Part shown: piece after piece, positions 10,901-24,100 of the stretch | How the letters are laid out: the number at the start of each line of letters is the position of its first letter | Position numbering within the stretch: position 1 is the first letter of the stretch | From: Aldrovandia affinis | Lineage: Eukaryota > Chordata > Actinopteri > Notacanthiformes > Halosauridae | DNA length: 64,000 nucleotides | Assembly (NCBI GenBank): GCA_029706075.1 | Contig: JAINUG010000178.1 | Coordinates: 716,429-780,428 of the forward strand | Direction: 5' to 3' | Position numbers and translations under genes: made by a program | Notes under the pieces: generated by a model | Told to the model about the DNA's origin: nothing | Databases searched by the model: none | What the model saw: the letters and a program-made list of their open reading frames with translations, nothing else

Positions 10901-12148
10901 CAATCCAACTTTCATAAAATGAGGTATGTACAGTCAGAGAAGGTGCCATGAACTCATTCATTTTCATTTCATTTTTATGTAATAAATGACCAAAAAGTGA
11001 CACGTTTATATACTAATATATATATTATATATATAATAATATATATATTATTTTTTAAATGTATTCCACCTAGTACTACTAAAATCATTATGCAATTCTT
11101 GCACTGCAGAAATCTTTTGAAATTTTTGATATATCGATTTGTTATATTAGTTCATGATTCACACTGGGGAAAGTTGAGTTAAGCTGACAGCATGTGTGTA
11201 ATATTTTCAACCTTATATAAAAACTGTGAAATTTGATGGAAAACCCCCCATCTCAGAAACATTTCTGACGACTGTTTCAGTCACAGGCCGATGCCGGAAA
11301 AGGAATCCAAGCTTCCGTCGTTAGCCGGTTAGAGTACTGCAATGCTCTGTTCTTGGGTCGTCCAAAGTCAACAAGGAAACAGCTTGTACAGAACCCAGCG
11401 GCAAGAATTCTAACACGTACCAAAAAGAGAGCACTCAATTCCCCGGTATTAAAGTCACTGCAGTGGTTACCGGATTAGTGTTCGAACTAATTTCGAAAGT
11501 TTTTTTTTAAGCTCTTGGTGGATCAGTTCCTGAATACATTTCCGATCTTTGAATTCATTATCAGTCAATCGGAACTTTAAGATCCGCTGAAGCAAAGATG
11601 TCGTATGTTCCAAAGGTGCTTAAGAGTTGTTTTCTGCATACGCCTGCAAATGTGGAACAGTTTACCACAAAAAAAGAAGAGAAGCTTCATCCATTACTCA
11701 TTTTTGACTCTCACTTGAAACTCACTTGTTTAAGATGGCTTTTATGCAATTTGTAATATAAAAATATTAATTTGACTCACTTTGTTTATATTTTGTTTTT
11801 ATTATTTATTTTTGTGTGTATTTTACCCTTATTTTTTATGTTTAATGTTTTTTATTCTACTGTAGCTCCATAGTAGTAGTTGCACATCCCTTACCTTGTG
11901 TGTAGGCTGTAAGGACTAGTTAACTTCCTGGGCTGTGTGGTTTGTCGTCCTGCTCCCTCCTCGCTGACGCGCGCACGCCTGTCTGCTCCTCTCCCCCCAG
12001 GGCGGCGGACGCCGTCATCACCGGCCACGCCGACACCATCATCACCTTCCACGTGAAGAACATCTCCAACGGCAAGGGCGACAAGCCACACCTCCCCGTG
12101 GTAAGAGCAGGACACACACACGCACGCACGCACGCAGACCAATATAGG

Positions 12149-12181
<33 letters not shown>

Positions 12182-15100
12182 CATGCACGTGCACATACCG
12201 ATATAGGACACACACACACACAGATATGGGGCACACGTCACACACACACACCAAAGACAAATATAGGGCATGCACACACACACACACACATGCAGATACA
12301 TACCCAACACACGTACGCACACACACATACACACAGAGACGAATATAGAACACACTCTCTCTTTCTCTCTCTCACACACACACACACTCAATCCACCATG
12401 TCAGCCTGCCACACACACACACACACACACACACGCACAGACACACACATGGAGACACTCACACCACACACTCATACACACACATGTATACACTCACACA
12501 CACACCACACACATGTATACACACACACACTCACACACCACACACACAGACACACATGGAGACACTCACACCACACACTCATACACACACATGTATACAC
12601 ACACACACACACCACACACATGTATACACTCACACACTCACACACCACACACACAGACACACACATGGAGACACTCACACCACACACTCATACACACACA
12701 CGTATATACTCACACACACAGGCAGACACACACAGATGCAACAGAAAACACTCACCCCTCCCACAATGTGCTGACAGACTCACACAAAGGACCCAGAAGC
12801 CTAGAGCCTGCGTGTCTGTCCCACCTCACCTATCCAACACCGACGGCTGTGTCCACAAACATGCATCTGCCTGGCTCCATTAAATGATTTTTAACACGGC
12901 GCTCCGAGCAACTGCACACCGAGTTCAAGCGCTCCCCTGGTACAGGGTTTATTAATGGACCCCCCAAAATTAATGAGCATAATTAATATACAGTACACCG
13001 GAGCGGTCACCAGGTGCGGAGCACTGCAAATGCTGTGTACGGTGGCTGTATGTTCAATCATGCAAATGCTTAGCTCTTGCTTAATATTGCGTAATGCAAT
13101 ATCCGCTTGGAAAAAGCGACTCAAATGGACCTGTATATTCTTTCTTTTGTGTTGTGTTTGTGCTTAGTGTTTTCTAATCAACTTCTAATAAACTCGTATT
13201 GTTAATGTTCATCATCCATCGTTCATAATTGCCATGTTTGTATTGTATTTAACATCTGTACAAGCTTAGTGTTGTGCCTGTCACTGTTCATGTGTCTTTT
13301 AGTGCTTGTGCCTCTTGGCCGGGCTGTTAAGGGGAAAAGGGGGTTGTCACTTAAATGACCTGGTTAAAGAAAGGCCAAACAAAAGTGTTACAAATGTAAT
13401 TAAGGAATTATTTGTACCCGATTTCCGTGAACGGCCTGCTGAAGTGTCCCTCCTTCTCCCGTTTCTCAGACCAATCAGGTCGGGCCGCTCCGAAACGAAC
13501 CAAAGCCACCGCAGCAGGCGGCCACGCCCCCCGAGCAGAACCACCAGCCGGGCCCCAAAGCCCCACCCCTCGGCCAGCCGCCGGGCCCTCAGGGGGGGCC
13601 CAAACCGGGCAGCCTGGACTCCAAGAGCCTGCCCAGCGACAGCCCCCGAAACGAGCCGCCGGGAGCCCCGCCCCTGCCCAGCTTCCCCTCCCTGGAGGGG
13701 CTCCCCAAGGGCGTGGACCCCAAAATGACAGCGCAGCACCACCAGCAGCTGGCCAACGAGATCATGTCCAGCATGGAGGGGAACCCCGAGGGCCTGTCCC
13801 AGGAGCAGCTGGAGCACCGCGAGCGATCCCTGCAGACGCTGCGGGACATCCAGCGCATGCTGTTCCCCGACGACAAGGAACCGCCCCCATTGGCCCTTCC
13901 CAACCCCGCCCTCATGGAGGGCCCGCCCAAGAAGCCCGACCAGCAAGGGCCCCTCCAGGCCATGATGGCCCAGTCCCAGAGTCTGGGCAAGCCGGGCCCC
14001 GGGGCCCGAGCCGAGGGCAGGGGGCCCTCTCCCTTCGGCCCCCCCAGCCACAGGGATGTCATGATGCCCTTCTCCCCGGACGAGCTGGGGCCGCCCCCAG
14101 GGCCCGGCGGCGGGGGAGGGGGCCCAGAGCCCGGCGATCACATGACGCCGGAACAGATGGCCTGGCTGAAGCTGCAGCAGGAGTTCTACGAGGAGAAGAA
14201 GCGGAAGCAGGACCAGCTTCAGCAGCGGCCCCTGCCCCCCGGCATGATGAGGGGCCCCCCGCCCCCGTACCAGATGAACCCCGGCGAGGTGTGGGGCCCC
14301 GGGGGGCCCGAGCCGTTCCCCGAGCAGATGAGCATGGGCCCCCGCGGGATGCACCCCCCACCGCCGCATCACCACCACATGCAGAGGGGGCCGGGGGGGC
14401 CGTTTCCCGGGATGATCAACCCCGACATGGACGCCGGCCCCAACCCCATGTCCCGGCCCGGCATGGGCTGGCCCGACGACATGCCCAAGATGGCGGACGG
14501 GAGGGGGTTCCCCCCGGGGCAGGGGGTGTTCGGGGGTCCCGTGGGCGGGCGGGTGGAGAGGTTCCCCCCACAGGAGGCCATGTTCCAGCAGGGTTTGGGG
14601 GACAAGCAGGGGATGGGCGGGCTCCCGCCCGGCGTGGTGATGGAGATGAACAGGATGATGGGGAACCCCCGCAACATGCCCCCCGACGGGCCCCTCAGCC
14701 CCGCCTCCCGCATGGAGTTTGTGAAGGGCCTGGGGCGGGACATGGGGCCCGATTTCGGCATGGGGCCCGGCCCACCCCAAATGATGGGGCCCAAGATGCT
14801 GCGGGAGCCGCCCATGAACATGAGCCCTGAGGAGATGATGAAGATGAGGCAGGGAGGAGGAGGAGGGGGCCCCCTGCCTGAAAACATGGGCCCCCAGCAG
14901 AAGATGCTGCAGGGGGGGCCTCCATTCCCTGACCAGCCCCATCCCGGGGACTTCAACATGGGGCCTGGCAGGCACTTCCCGGGGATGCCACAGGGGCCAG
15001 GAAACATGCGGGGCCCCCGAGGGGAGCAGCCCTTCGGCCCCGAGCCAAGGACTAACCTGGGCGGCAACGGCCGGCTCAGCCACATGCCGCCTCTACCTCC

Positions 15101-18100
15101 CAACCAGACCCCCAACAACAACAACAACAACGCCCCCCCAAACCTCACCTCGGGCCCCCCCCTGGCCCAGAGGGGACTCGGGCGCAAGCCCTCGGACCTG
15201 AGCGGCCAGGCTGGCCCTGTGAACCCGCTTAAGTCGCCCCCGCTCCGCCAGTCGCCCATGTTGGGGTCCCCCTCGGGGAACCTCAAGTCGCCCCAGACAC
15301 CGTCCCAGCTGGCGGGCATTCTCGCTGGGCCCCCGCCCCCCGCCGCCGCCGCCATCAAGTCCCCGCCCCTCATGGGCTCGGCCGCCGCCTCCCCCGTCCA
15401 CCTGAAGTCCCCCTCACTGCCCACCCCCTTCCCCGGCTGGACGTCATCCCCCAAACCGCCCATGCAGAGCCCCGGGATCCCCCAAAACAACAAGCCCCCC
15501 CTCACCATGACCTCGCCCAACATGATGGGCGGCGTGGAGCAAGGTGATCTATCAATTTTATTGTTCCCGGTACTGGATGCATCGCCGTATGCATTTGCGG
15601 GTTTGTGTTGTCTTGCCATAGTAAACTCACAGTGGCTCCTTTTATAAAGATTGCACATTTGCTCACTTGTCAGCTGTCCCATTCGCCAGATCTATGTCTC
15701 TGTCGCTCGTATAACTCACTTGCGTGTGTTTCCTGGCATTGCAAGTCGCTCTGCATAAGAGCATCTGCTAAATGAATGTAATGTAACATAGCGTTCTGGC
15801 TCCATCTTCTTACGAGGGCGTTTGGAGTGTTAAATCTCATGCTTCGACAAGCAAAGCTTTTACGTTTTACGTTTTACGTTTTGACGACGACGAAGGTCAA
15901 GGTTAAGGTCGGCCGGATACACGGAACTCTGTTCAGTTCATATTTCAAATACCTTGGCATAAATTGACACGCTACCGACATGGTTAAAATAAGCTATGTA
16001 GCAGTACAGTGATTCGCAGAAGCTGTTATAGTGTGCATATGGATGTGTGAAAAGGCACTCTCTGTGTCTACATTGTGTACCCCTCTGTTTGTCCTGATAT
16101 AATGCCCTGCTTTAGCATTTACATACAGTCAGGTCCATAAATATTTGGACATTGGCAAAGGTAATGTTATTTTAGCTGTCTACCACAGCATATTGGAGTT
16201 GAAATTAAATCAAAGTGCAGACTTTCAGCTTTAATTTGAGGGTATTTACACATCGGGTGAACGGTGTAGGAATTACATGGTCCCCCCCCTTTTTAAGGGA
16301 CCAAAAGTAATTGGACAATTGGCTACTCAGCTGTTCCATGGCCAGGTGTGTGTTATTCCCTCATTATTTACAAGTAAGCAGATAAAAGGTCTATAGTTGA
16401 TTAGAGTTGATTTCAAGTGTGGCATTTGCATTTGGAATCTGTTGCTGTTAACTCTCAAGATGAAGTCCAAAGAGCTGTCACCACCAGTGAAGCAAGCCAT
16501 CATTAGGCTGAAAAATCTAAACAAACTGATCAGAGAGATAGCAAAAACATTAGGTGTGGCCAAATCAACTATTTGGTACGTTCTTAAAAAATGTGAGCTC
16601 TGGTGAGCTCAGGAACACCAAAAGGCACGGAAGACCACGGAATACAACTGTGGTGGATGAAATAATTATTTCCCTGGTGAAGAAAAACCCCTTCACAACA
16701 GTTGGCCAGATCAAAAACACCCTCCAGGAGGTAGGCGTATCTGTGTCAAAGTCAACAATCAAGAGAAGACTTCACCAGAGTAAATACAGAGGGTTTACCA
16801 CAAGATGTAAACCATTGGTAAGCCTCAAAAACAGGAAGACCAGATTAGAGTTTGTCAAAACATCTAAAACAGCCTGTACAGTTCTGGAACAACATCCTAT
16901 GGACAGATGAGACAAAGATCAACTTGTACCAGAATGATGGGAAGAGAAGAGTATGGAGCAGGGAAGGAACTGCTCATGATCCGAAGCATACCACCTCATC
17001 TGTGAAGCATGGTGGAGGTAGTGATATGGCATGGGCATGTATGGCTGCCAATGGAACTGGTTCCCTTGTATTTATTGATGATGTGACTGCTGACAAAAGC
17101 AACAGGATGAATTCTGAAGTGTATAGGGCTATATTATCTGCTCAGATTCAGCCAAATGCTTCAAAACTCATTGGACAGCGCTTCACAGTGCAAATGGACA
17201 ATGACCCGAAGCGTACTGCGAAAGCAACCCAATACTTTTTTTTAAGGCAAAGAAGTGGAATGTTCTGCAATGGCCAAGTCACCTGACCTGAATCCAATTG
17301 AGCATGCATTTCACTTGCTGAAGGCAAAATTCCCCAAGAACAAGCAGGAACCGAAGACAGCGGCAGTAAAGGGCTGGCAGAGCATCACCAGGGAAGAAAC
17401 CCAGCGTCTGGTGATGCCTATGGGTTCCAGACTTCAGGCAGTCATTGACTGCAAAGAATTTGCAACCAAGTATTAAAAATGACTATTTAATTTATGATTA
17501 TATTTGTCCAATTACTTTTGAGCCCCTAAAATTGGGGGGGCTATGTATAAAAATGGTTTCCTACACGGTTCATACAATATTTTTGACAAAACCCTTAAAG
17601 CTGAAAGTCTACACTTAAAGCACATTGATTGTTTTATTTCAAATCCATTGTGCTGGCGTACAGAGCCAAAATTATGAAAATTGTGTCACTGTCCAAATAC
17701 TTATGGACCTGACTGTTTCTCACATTGGACCAGCTCTTTACTCCTGCCTAAAAGAAGCAAATGCACTTTGTGAAGGGATGCAATGGGAGTTCTGTTGAAA
17801 AGGTTAGGGGTTTGGGGTTAGGGGTAGAGGTAGGGCTTAGAGTTTAGGGTTGTGGGTTGTGGGTAGGGTTGAGGGGTTCGGGCTAGAGGTAAGGGTTAGG
17901 AAGCATTTAGCAAACGCTCTTATCCAGAGCGACTTACAAGATGTGCATTAATACATGGTATCATCAATATTTGTTTGCGCACGAGATCAGTGTAGTAATA
18001 CAGCAATAGACATTGTTGTAGGCAGCTGCATACCATACCTGTAACACCGGGAAGGAAAAGTTTAGTACATTATTATTATTATTATTATTATTATTTATTT

Positions 18101-21100
18101 TTTTTGAAAGTTTTAAGCAAGGGTACATATTACGAGAAGCAGTATTGACCATGTAAGCAGTGGTGATTACAATTGGTTAGATGTGCAGAGTCAGTGGTAG
18201 TGGAGTCTGAAGAGGTGGGTTTTGAGTCTCTTGTGGAAGATGGCAAGTGATTCCGTGGGCCTGACTGAGTGCGGAAGATTGTTCCACCACCGAGGGGCCA
18301 GGACAGAGATGAGGCGAGACCGCGAGGAGCGGCTGCCGGTCACCCGGAGGGATGGGACAGTCAGTTTGCCAGAGGAGGCAGAGCGGAGGGGTCTGGCTGG
18401 GGTATAGATGGGAGCAGTGTTCACACCCCCGTATCAGTACTTTGTGGTTCCTCCCTTGGCCATTATAACAGCAAGTAGTCACCTTCTGTAGTGTCATACG
18501 AGGTTATGGAACTTCTTGAGGGGGATCCTCAACCATTCCTCCATGCAGAATTGTTCTAGTTCCTTCATGTTCTTGACGTTTGTGGACTTGTTTTTTGAGT
18601 TCAAACCACAAATGTTCAATTGGATTCAGGTCTGGAGACTGAGATGGCAACCTCAGGACATTGATCTTGTGCTCTGTCAACCATTTCTTAGTTTCTTTGG
18701 ATGTATGTTTGGGATTGCTGTCTTGTTGGAAGGTCCATCTGCCATCTGAAGGTGTAGCTTCCTGGCAGAGGGAACAAGGTTTTTGTACAAAATGTCTTGG
18801 TACATGCTGGAGTTCATGGTTCCATCTATTTTAAGAAGGGCCCCAGGACCTGTGGATGCAAATCAACCCCAAGGCATTAAAGATCCACCACCATGTTTCA
18901 CCATACGCATGAGGTGCTTTTCAACATTACTTGCATTCTTTGGACACCAAACATAACACTGATGTGCATGTCCATAAAGCTCGATTTGGCCACAAGACAC
19001 GGTTCCAATTGTAGTTCAGATGTAGTTTGACAAATTCAAAACTCCTTTTCCAGTGAATTTTCTTCAAAAGAGGCTAACTTCTTGCAACTTTGCCATTGTC
19101 ATGGTTTGTTTTGGAGATCTTGAACTGTGCCCCTTGGACTTCTTTTTGCCTCTTGAACCATCCATCTCACTACACGTGGGGGCAAGATAGACTTGCATCC
19201 TCTACCTGTCAGGTTAGCCACTGTTCCAGTTACCTTACACTTCCTAATAATTGACAACAGTGGAAAGTGGTATCATTTAACCTTTCTTTTTTGTAGCCAT
19301 CTCCTGATCTGTAGAGGTCAATAACCTTTTGTCTGGTGGTTTCAGGGAGTTCTTTGCCTTTCACCATGATGATGGCTGACCACAGTATTTCAAACGTGTG
19401 TCCTCCCCTTTTTATACCCTAAGGAAACAAGATACTATTGTAGGCTACTGTATAGTTCCATAACCTTCCAATGAACTTCAAATAAGTTGTATATTTATGA
19501 AGATTTGTTTTTGTTGGGATTTAGGGTTATATGTAGGGTTTAGGGGTTATGGGCAGAGGTAAGGGTTATGAGTTAGGGTTATAGGTAGGGTCTAGGGCTA
19601 GAGGTAAGGATTAGGAGTTTGGGCTAGGGGTTAGGGCTAGAGTATGGGTTTAGGGGCTAGGGCTTAGGAGTGCTGGCAAGAGGTTGGGGGCTAAGGTTTA
19701 GGGGTTAGGGCTAGATGATAGGGTTAGGGCTAGGAGTGGGCAATTACTGTCCTGGAGGGCCTGTGTGTATATGCAGGTTTTTGTTGCCACCAGTTACCCT
19801 GGCTCAATTAGCTAATTAGCTGTGTACACCAATGGCATTTCACTCATAGATTAGATCACAGGAACACGTTTCATACAGGGACACTTAAACGTCAGCTGGC
19901 ATTCATGAGCGCAACAAGAAATATTGCTAGACTCAAATCACGTAAATTATTGGGCAGATGAATTAATTATGAGCAGAAGTTGGCAAGAAATCAAGAAACG
20001 GGTACGGCCCTCCTTGCCCACTCCTGGGCTAGGGCTTAGGGTTCTGTAAGAGAACTGACCGTGTATAAAATAACAGACACATCAGGAAGGCTGAGACCAC
20101 TTGTGGAAAAACAGATAATTGTTGATGTGTCCTTTTTTTGCCTTCATTGTGGTTAAAACCATCGAGCCCTGAGCTGCAGTGTTTCATCATTCAGTTCAAA
20201 CCGTAAAGGCATGAAAACTCACTCAAATAGAAATACCTGTGGCCATCTGCCAGGCTGAAGACCCGGGTTTGCGGTTGGAGATTAATGCTCGTATCCATAT
20301 TAATGCTCATTTTTAGCAGCTGTGTGGGCGGTGTGTGTGTCGAAGAAGCGCTGGTACTCTTGGCATGTGTGGGTGTGCCTTTTGTGTTGGCTCACAACAT
20401 TCCATCCTTTCACACGAGAATGATGTCACACTCCCAAGACTCCTGACGCCTGAAGAGATTCATTATAATTTTTTTGTCTTTAAATTTGTTTCAGATTTTT
20501 TTCCCATTTTTCTCCCAATTTGGTAGCCGATTATACCCTCTATTTCTTTCGATTTGCCCTCCCCCACAAACTCACCGCCCATCACTACGGGTCCCAGAGG
20601 CCAGCGATGATCCGCCTCCTCCGAGACGGAACTCGCCCACCTACTTTCTAAAGACACCCTTCTCGGCGAGCTTGTGCCGGCTCACCCTCCCCTCTCCCCC
20701 TTCCCCCTGGGGTGGACGCCAAATGCTGCCCCTGATCTGGGCTCCCGGCCAGGGCCGGTCTAGCACAGTCAGGTTTCGAACTGTGGATGCAGTAGGCAAC
20801 TTGCATTCCCAAGCGAATGCTTAGACCGTTATGCTACCCGAGGCCCCCTGAAGACCTTTTTTGGAGCAAGAAGCTGAGGTCTGATTTATTTAGCTCATGT
20901 GTGTTTTGTTTTTTTCATTTACAGCTGAAGATACAGCTATATTAATAATACGGGAAGTAATATGGTCAACGCTGGGGGCCGTTTGAGCTCGTTAGCAGGT
21001 GGAAGAGGATTCTGTAAACATGGCTGCCTTGTGGCTGGGTCACATGAGGCTGGCCATCTTTCCGGATACTTCTGAGGCACTCTGAGTCGATATAGTAGCC

Positions 21101-24100
21101 GTCCACACTCAGATTACACTCTGATCAAATGGAGTCAGCGCGCTGCAGCGTGAGGACCCGCCATTCCGCTATTTCACAGTGAATCGGCATTGCAGCTTAA
21201 TTGCTTTCATCAGAGTTCTCGGAACCCGTGTACAAATGTACCAGGAATGTGAGATCAGGCAACTTTGGTATAATGGTTATGGAACTGGGCTTGTAACGCA
21301 AAGGTTGCAGGTTCAATTCCCAGGTTGGGGCCCTTTGCCCTTGAGCAAAGTACTTCACCTGAATTGCTTCAGTGAAATATCATAAATGGATTGTTTGTTA
21401 AGAAATGTAAAACTGTGTAAGTTGCTAAAATTTCCTGTAATGTATGACCACAGATCTCCGATCCAAAATGGAGGCGAAATTGGAACGTAAATTGATCATG
21501 CTCATCTGCAGTGCAAACTCACCCGCCGTCAAAGAGCGACAATTGGTTGCAAATGACATCACGGAAGACGTGCCGGGTAGCTCCTGTCTGTGCCGCACGT
21601 TATCGTACCGCACCCGTCTATAAACAGTCAGCCCACATGGGCTCAGCTCCCCCCCCCCCAGTCTGCTACTTCATATATTTATTGATTTATTCTTCTTGTG
21701 CGCCTGTTTTTCCTCCCTGAGAGAAAGTACACCAGGCTATTCTTTTGTCCATCTTAAATGTGAGTCTCCCCTGTCCGGGTCAATGCCGATTTTCCTGTGG
21801 TAGAGAAATGGCGCCTCCTTGTGGTCGTATGCGGTAGTTGTCTCACCAAGGGCTAATTATCTAACTCGTGGCTGAGGGCGGTGGTCAACATCCCTCAGAT
21901 GGACTCAGTTCTGGGGACTCAAAGATGAGATGCCATCGACAGGCTTGGACAGCAGACGTTTCTTAACCAATGGGTACACAGGGATAGCCATTCAAGGCCA
22001 AACCTAAAGTAGATCTGTAAAGATACATACTTTACATTCATTATTATATGATAAGTTCCTTCAGTTGGCAGGATGAATTCACCGGTTACATTCCCAACAT
22101 CAATAACACATTAAAACATAAGTAATAACGTATACATAAAGCACAATTAACATTTACAACGAAAAGAAAATGATGTGGATTTATCCAGAGAAGCACTTGA
22201 CTGTAGCCTTCTGCAGTTTAATATCTGGAGGGTTTTTTCTGCTTCGCCATGCCAAGTCGGTGAGGTACATACCACACTGTGTCCCATTACCTCTTCAGAG
22301 ACGTGCGCACTGCCTCAGGTAACATCAAAAGACGTGTACTCGGAGGGAACAGAACATGACATTAATGTGAGCACGGAAACATGACAGTGTGAGGAGAAAC
22401 ATTACGGGCGTGATTAGTTCCCTCGGATGGGGACCTGGGTCTTTAGCTCAGCGGGCTGATCCGTAGCTCTTGTTGTGCAGAGTGGCTGGTTAAGGCAGTG
22501 GTTTCGGAACCCACAGGAGGCCCAGTGTCCACAGGGCAGGCATGTGCGCTAGGGAAAACGAGGCTGGGCATGGAAGTACAGGCCCATTGGCTACCTCGGG
22601 TGTATAAACTCACTTTGTCTCCTCCCCTCCCTTCCCCCCCAGGTGGAAACGGCCCCCCCTCGGCCCCGCCCTCCTCTAACGCCTCTGGCCCCCCCGGCCC
22701 CATGAATCACCCAGGAAGTCTTCCGTCTGGCAGCCCGTACAGCCTCCCGCCCGAGCCCACGCTATCCCAGAATCCCCTCTCCCTCATGATGTCACGCATG
22801 TCCAAGTTCGCCATGCCCAGCTCCACGCCCCTCTACCATGACGCCATCAAGACTGTCGCCAGCTCCGACGATGATTCACCGCCCGCCCGCTCCCCGAACC
22901 TGCCCGTCATGAACAACAACATGCCCGGTGAGACGCGCCAGCAAACCCACAAACCTACACACCTTAAAAAAATGTTGGTAGCCAATTATACCCTTTATTT
23001 ATTTTGATTCGCCCTCCCCCACGAGCCCGTCGCTCGTCTTCGGAGTCAAGCCGGTTTTTCGAACCGTGGCCGCAGTGGGCAACTTGCATTCCGGGTGAAT
23101 GCTTTGACCGCTACACCGCCCGAGGCCCCCTTATTTGTGGTTTATTTTAATAGGTATGGACGCCCTTTGTAAGTCCATCTAGATAAGAGCGTCTGCTATA
23201 CAATTAAATGTCAATGTAAATAAGCACATGGATGTAAGTAAGTACTGTGGATGGCAAACTTACTCTGCTTGCTTATAATAAAAATGACAATTTCAACTCG
23301 TCTCCCTGGTTTTGTAGGTGTTGTGGTGTGTATCTGTCTACGACGGTGTCTGTTGTATTGTAGCTGTACTGATCTCTTGCTCTAGCTGTGGTTATTCTTG
23401 CCATTTCAAATGCACTCATTGTAAGTCGCTCTGGATAAGAACGTCTGCTAATTTTTTAAAGTTGTTAAAACTCTCCTGTCTCTCCACTGCCCCCTGCAGG
23501 TATGGGAGTGAACCACCACCCGGGCCACCCGCGCATGATGGTGCCCAACTCCTCGGGTCACATGCCCTCCCTCAGCCCGATGGGCATGAACCCCATGGGG
23601 TCCCAGCCCCTCTCTCACGGCATGCCCAGCCAGATGCCCTCCCCCAACCCCATGGGGCCCGGCATGATGCCCCACCACGGCATGATGATGCCCCCGGGCC
23701 CCCAGGACCCCGGCATGGCCCCGCAGGGCCGCATGGGCTTCCCGCCGCGGCAGCAGGGCTTCCCACCAGGGCAGTCGCCCCCCCAGCAGGTCCCCTTCCC
23801 CCACAACGGCCCCGGACCCCACCAGGGAGGGTTCCCCCACGGGATGGGGGTCTTCCCGGGCGAGGGGGGTCCCCTGGGGCGGCAGGGTGGCCCCGGGTGC
23901 CCTGAGCCCTTCGGCGGGATGCCCGGCGTGTTCAACGAGGCCGACCTGCAGGAGGTGATGCGGCCCGGGGCCTCCGGCATCCCCGAGTTCGACCTGTCCC
24001 GCATCATCCCATCCGAAAAGCCCAGCCAGACTCTGTCGTACTTCCCCCGGGGGGAGCCCGGAGCCAAGCCCCCACACCCCTCGGGCCCCCCCGGCTTCCC

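Larger units (their letters stand above)
8901..12000. other. bcl9: bcl9 intron, mostly unique sequence
   Basis: AT-rich sequence at 9,000-9,300, then poly-C/poly-G stretches (9429-9445, 9489-9500). From about 9,900 to 10,230 lies balanced-composition sequence resembling a conserved noncoding element. TA repeats lie at 11,013-11,052 and a LINE relic at 11,300-11,780. No exon is recognised. Confidence 0.6.

Noticed and set aside
12270-12887. Thr/His-rich frames of over 200 codons
   Set aside because: Translations of a CA microsatellite, not a protein.
15544-15647. bcl9 ending by reading through the weak donor at 15544
   Set aside because: The next exons continue the conserved BCL9 protein in matching phase, so splicing is the better reading. 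Intron retention remains possible.
13347-15682. Long open frames on both strands over the large bcl9 exon (up to 578 codons on the minus strand)
   Set aside because: They mirror the very GC-rich, Pro/Gly-biased bcl9 reading frame and have no family similarity of their own.
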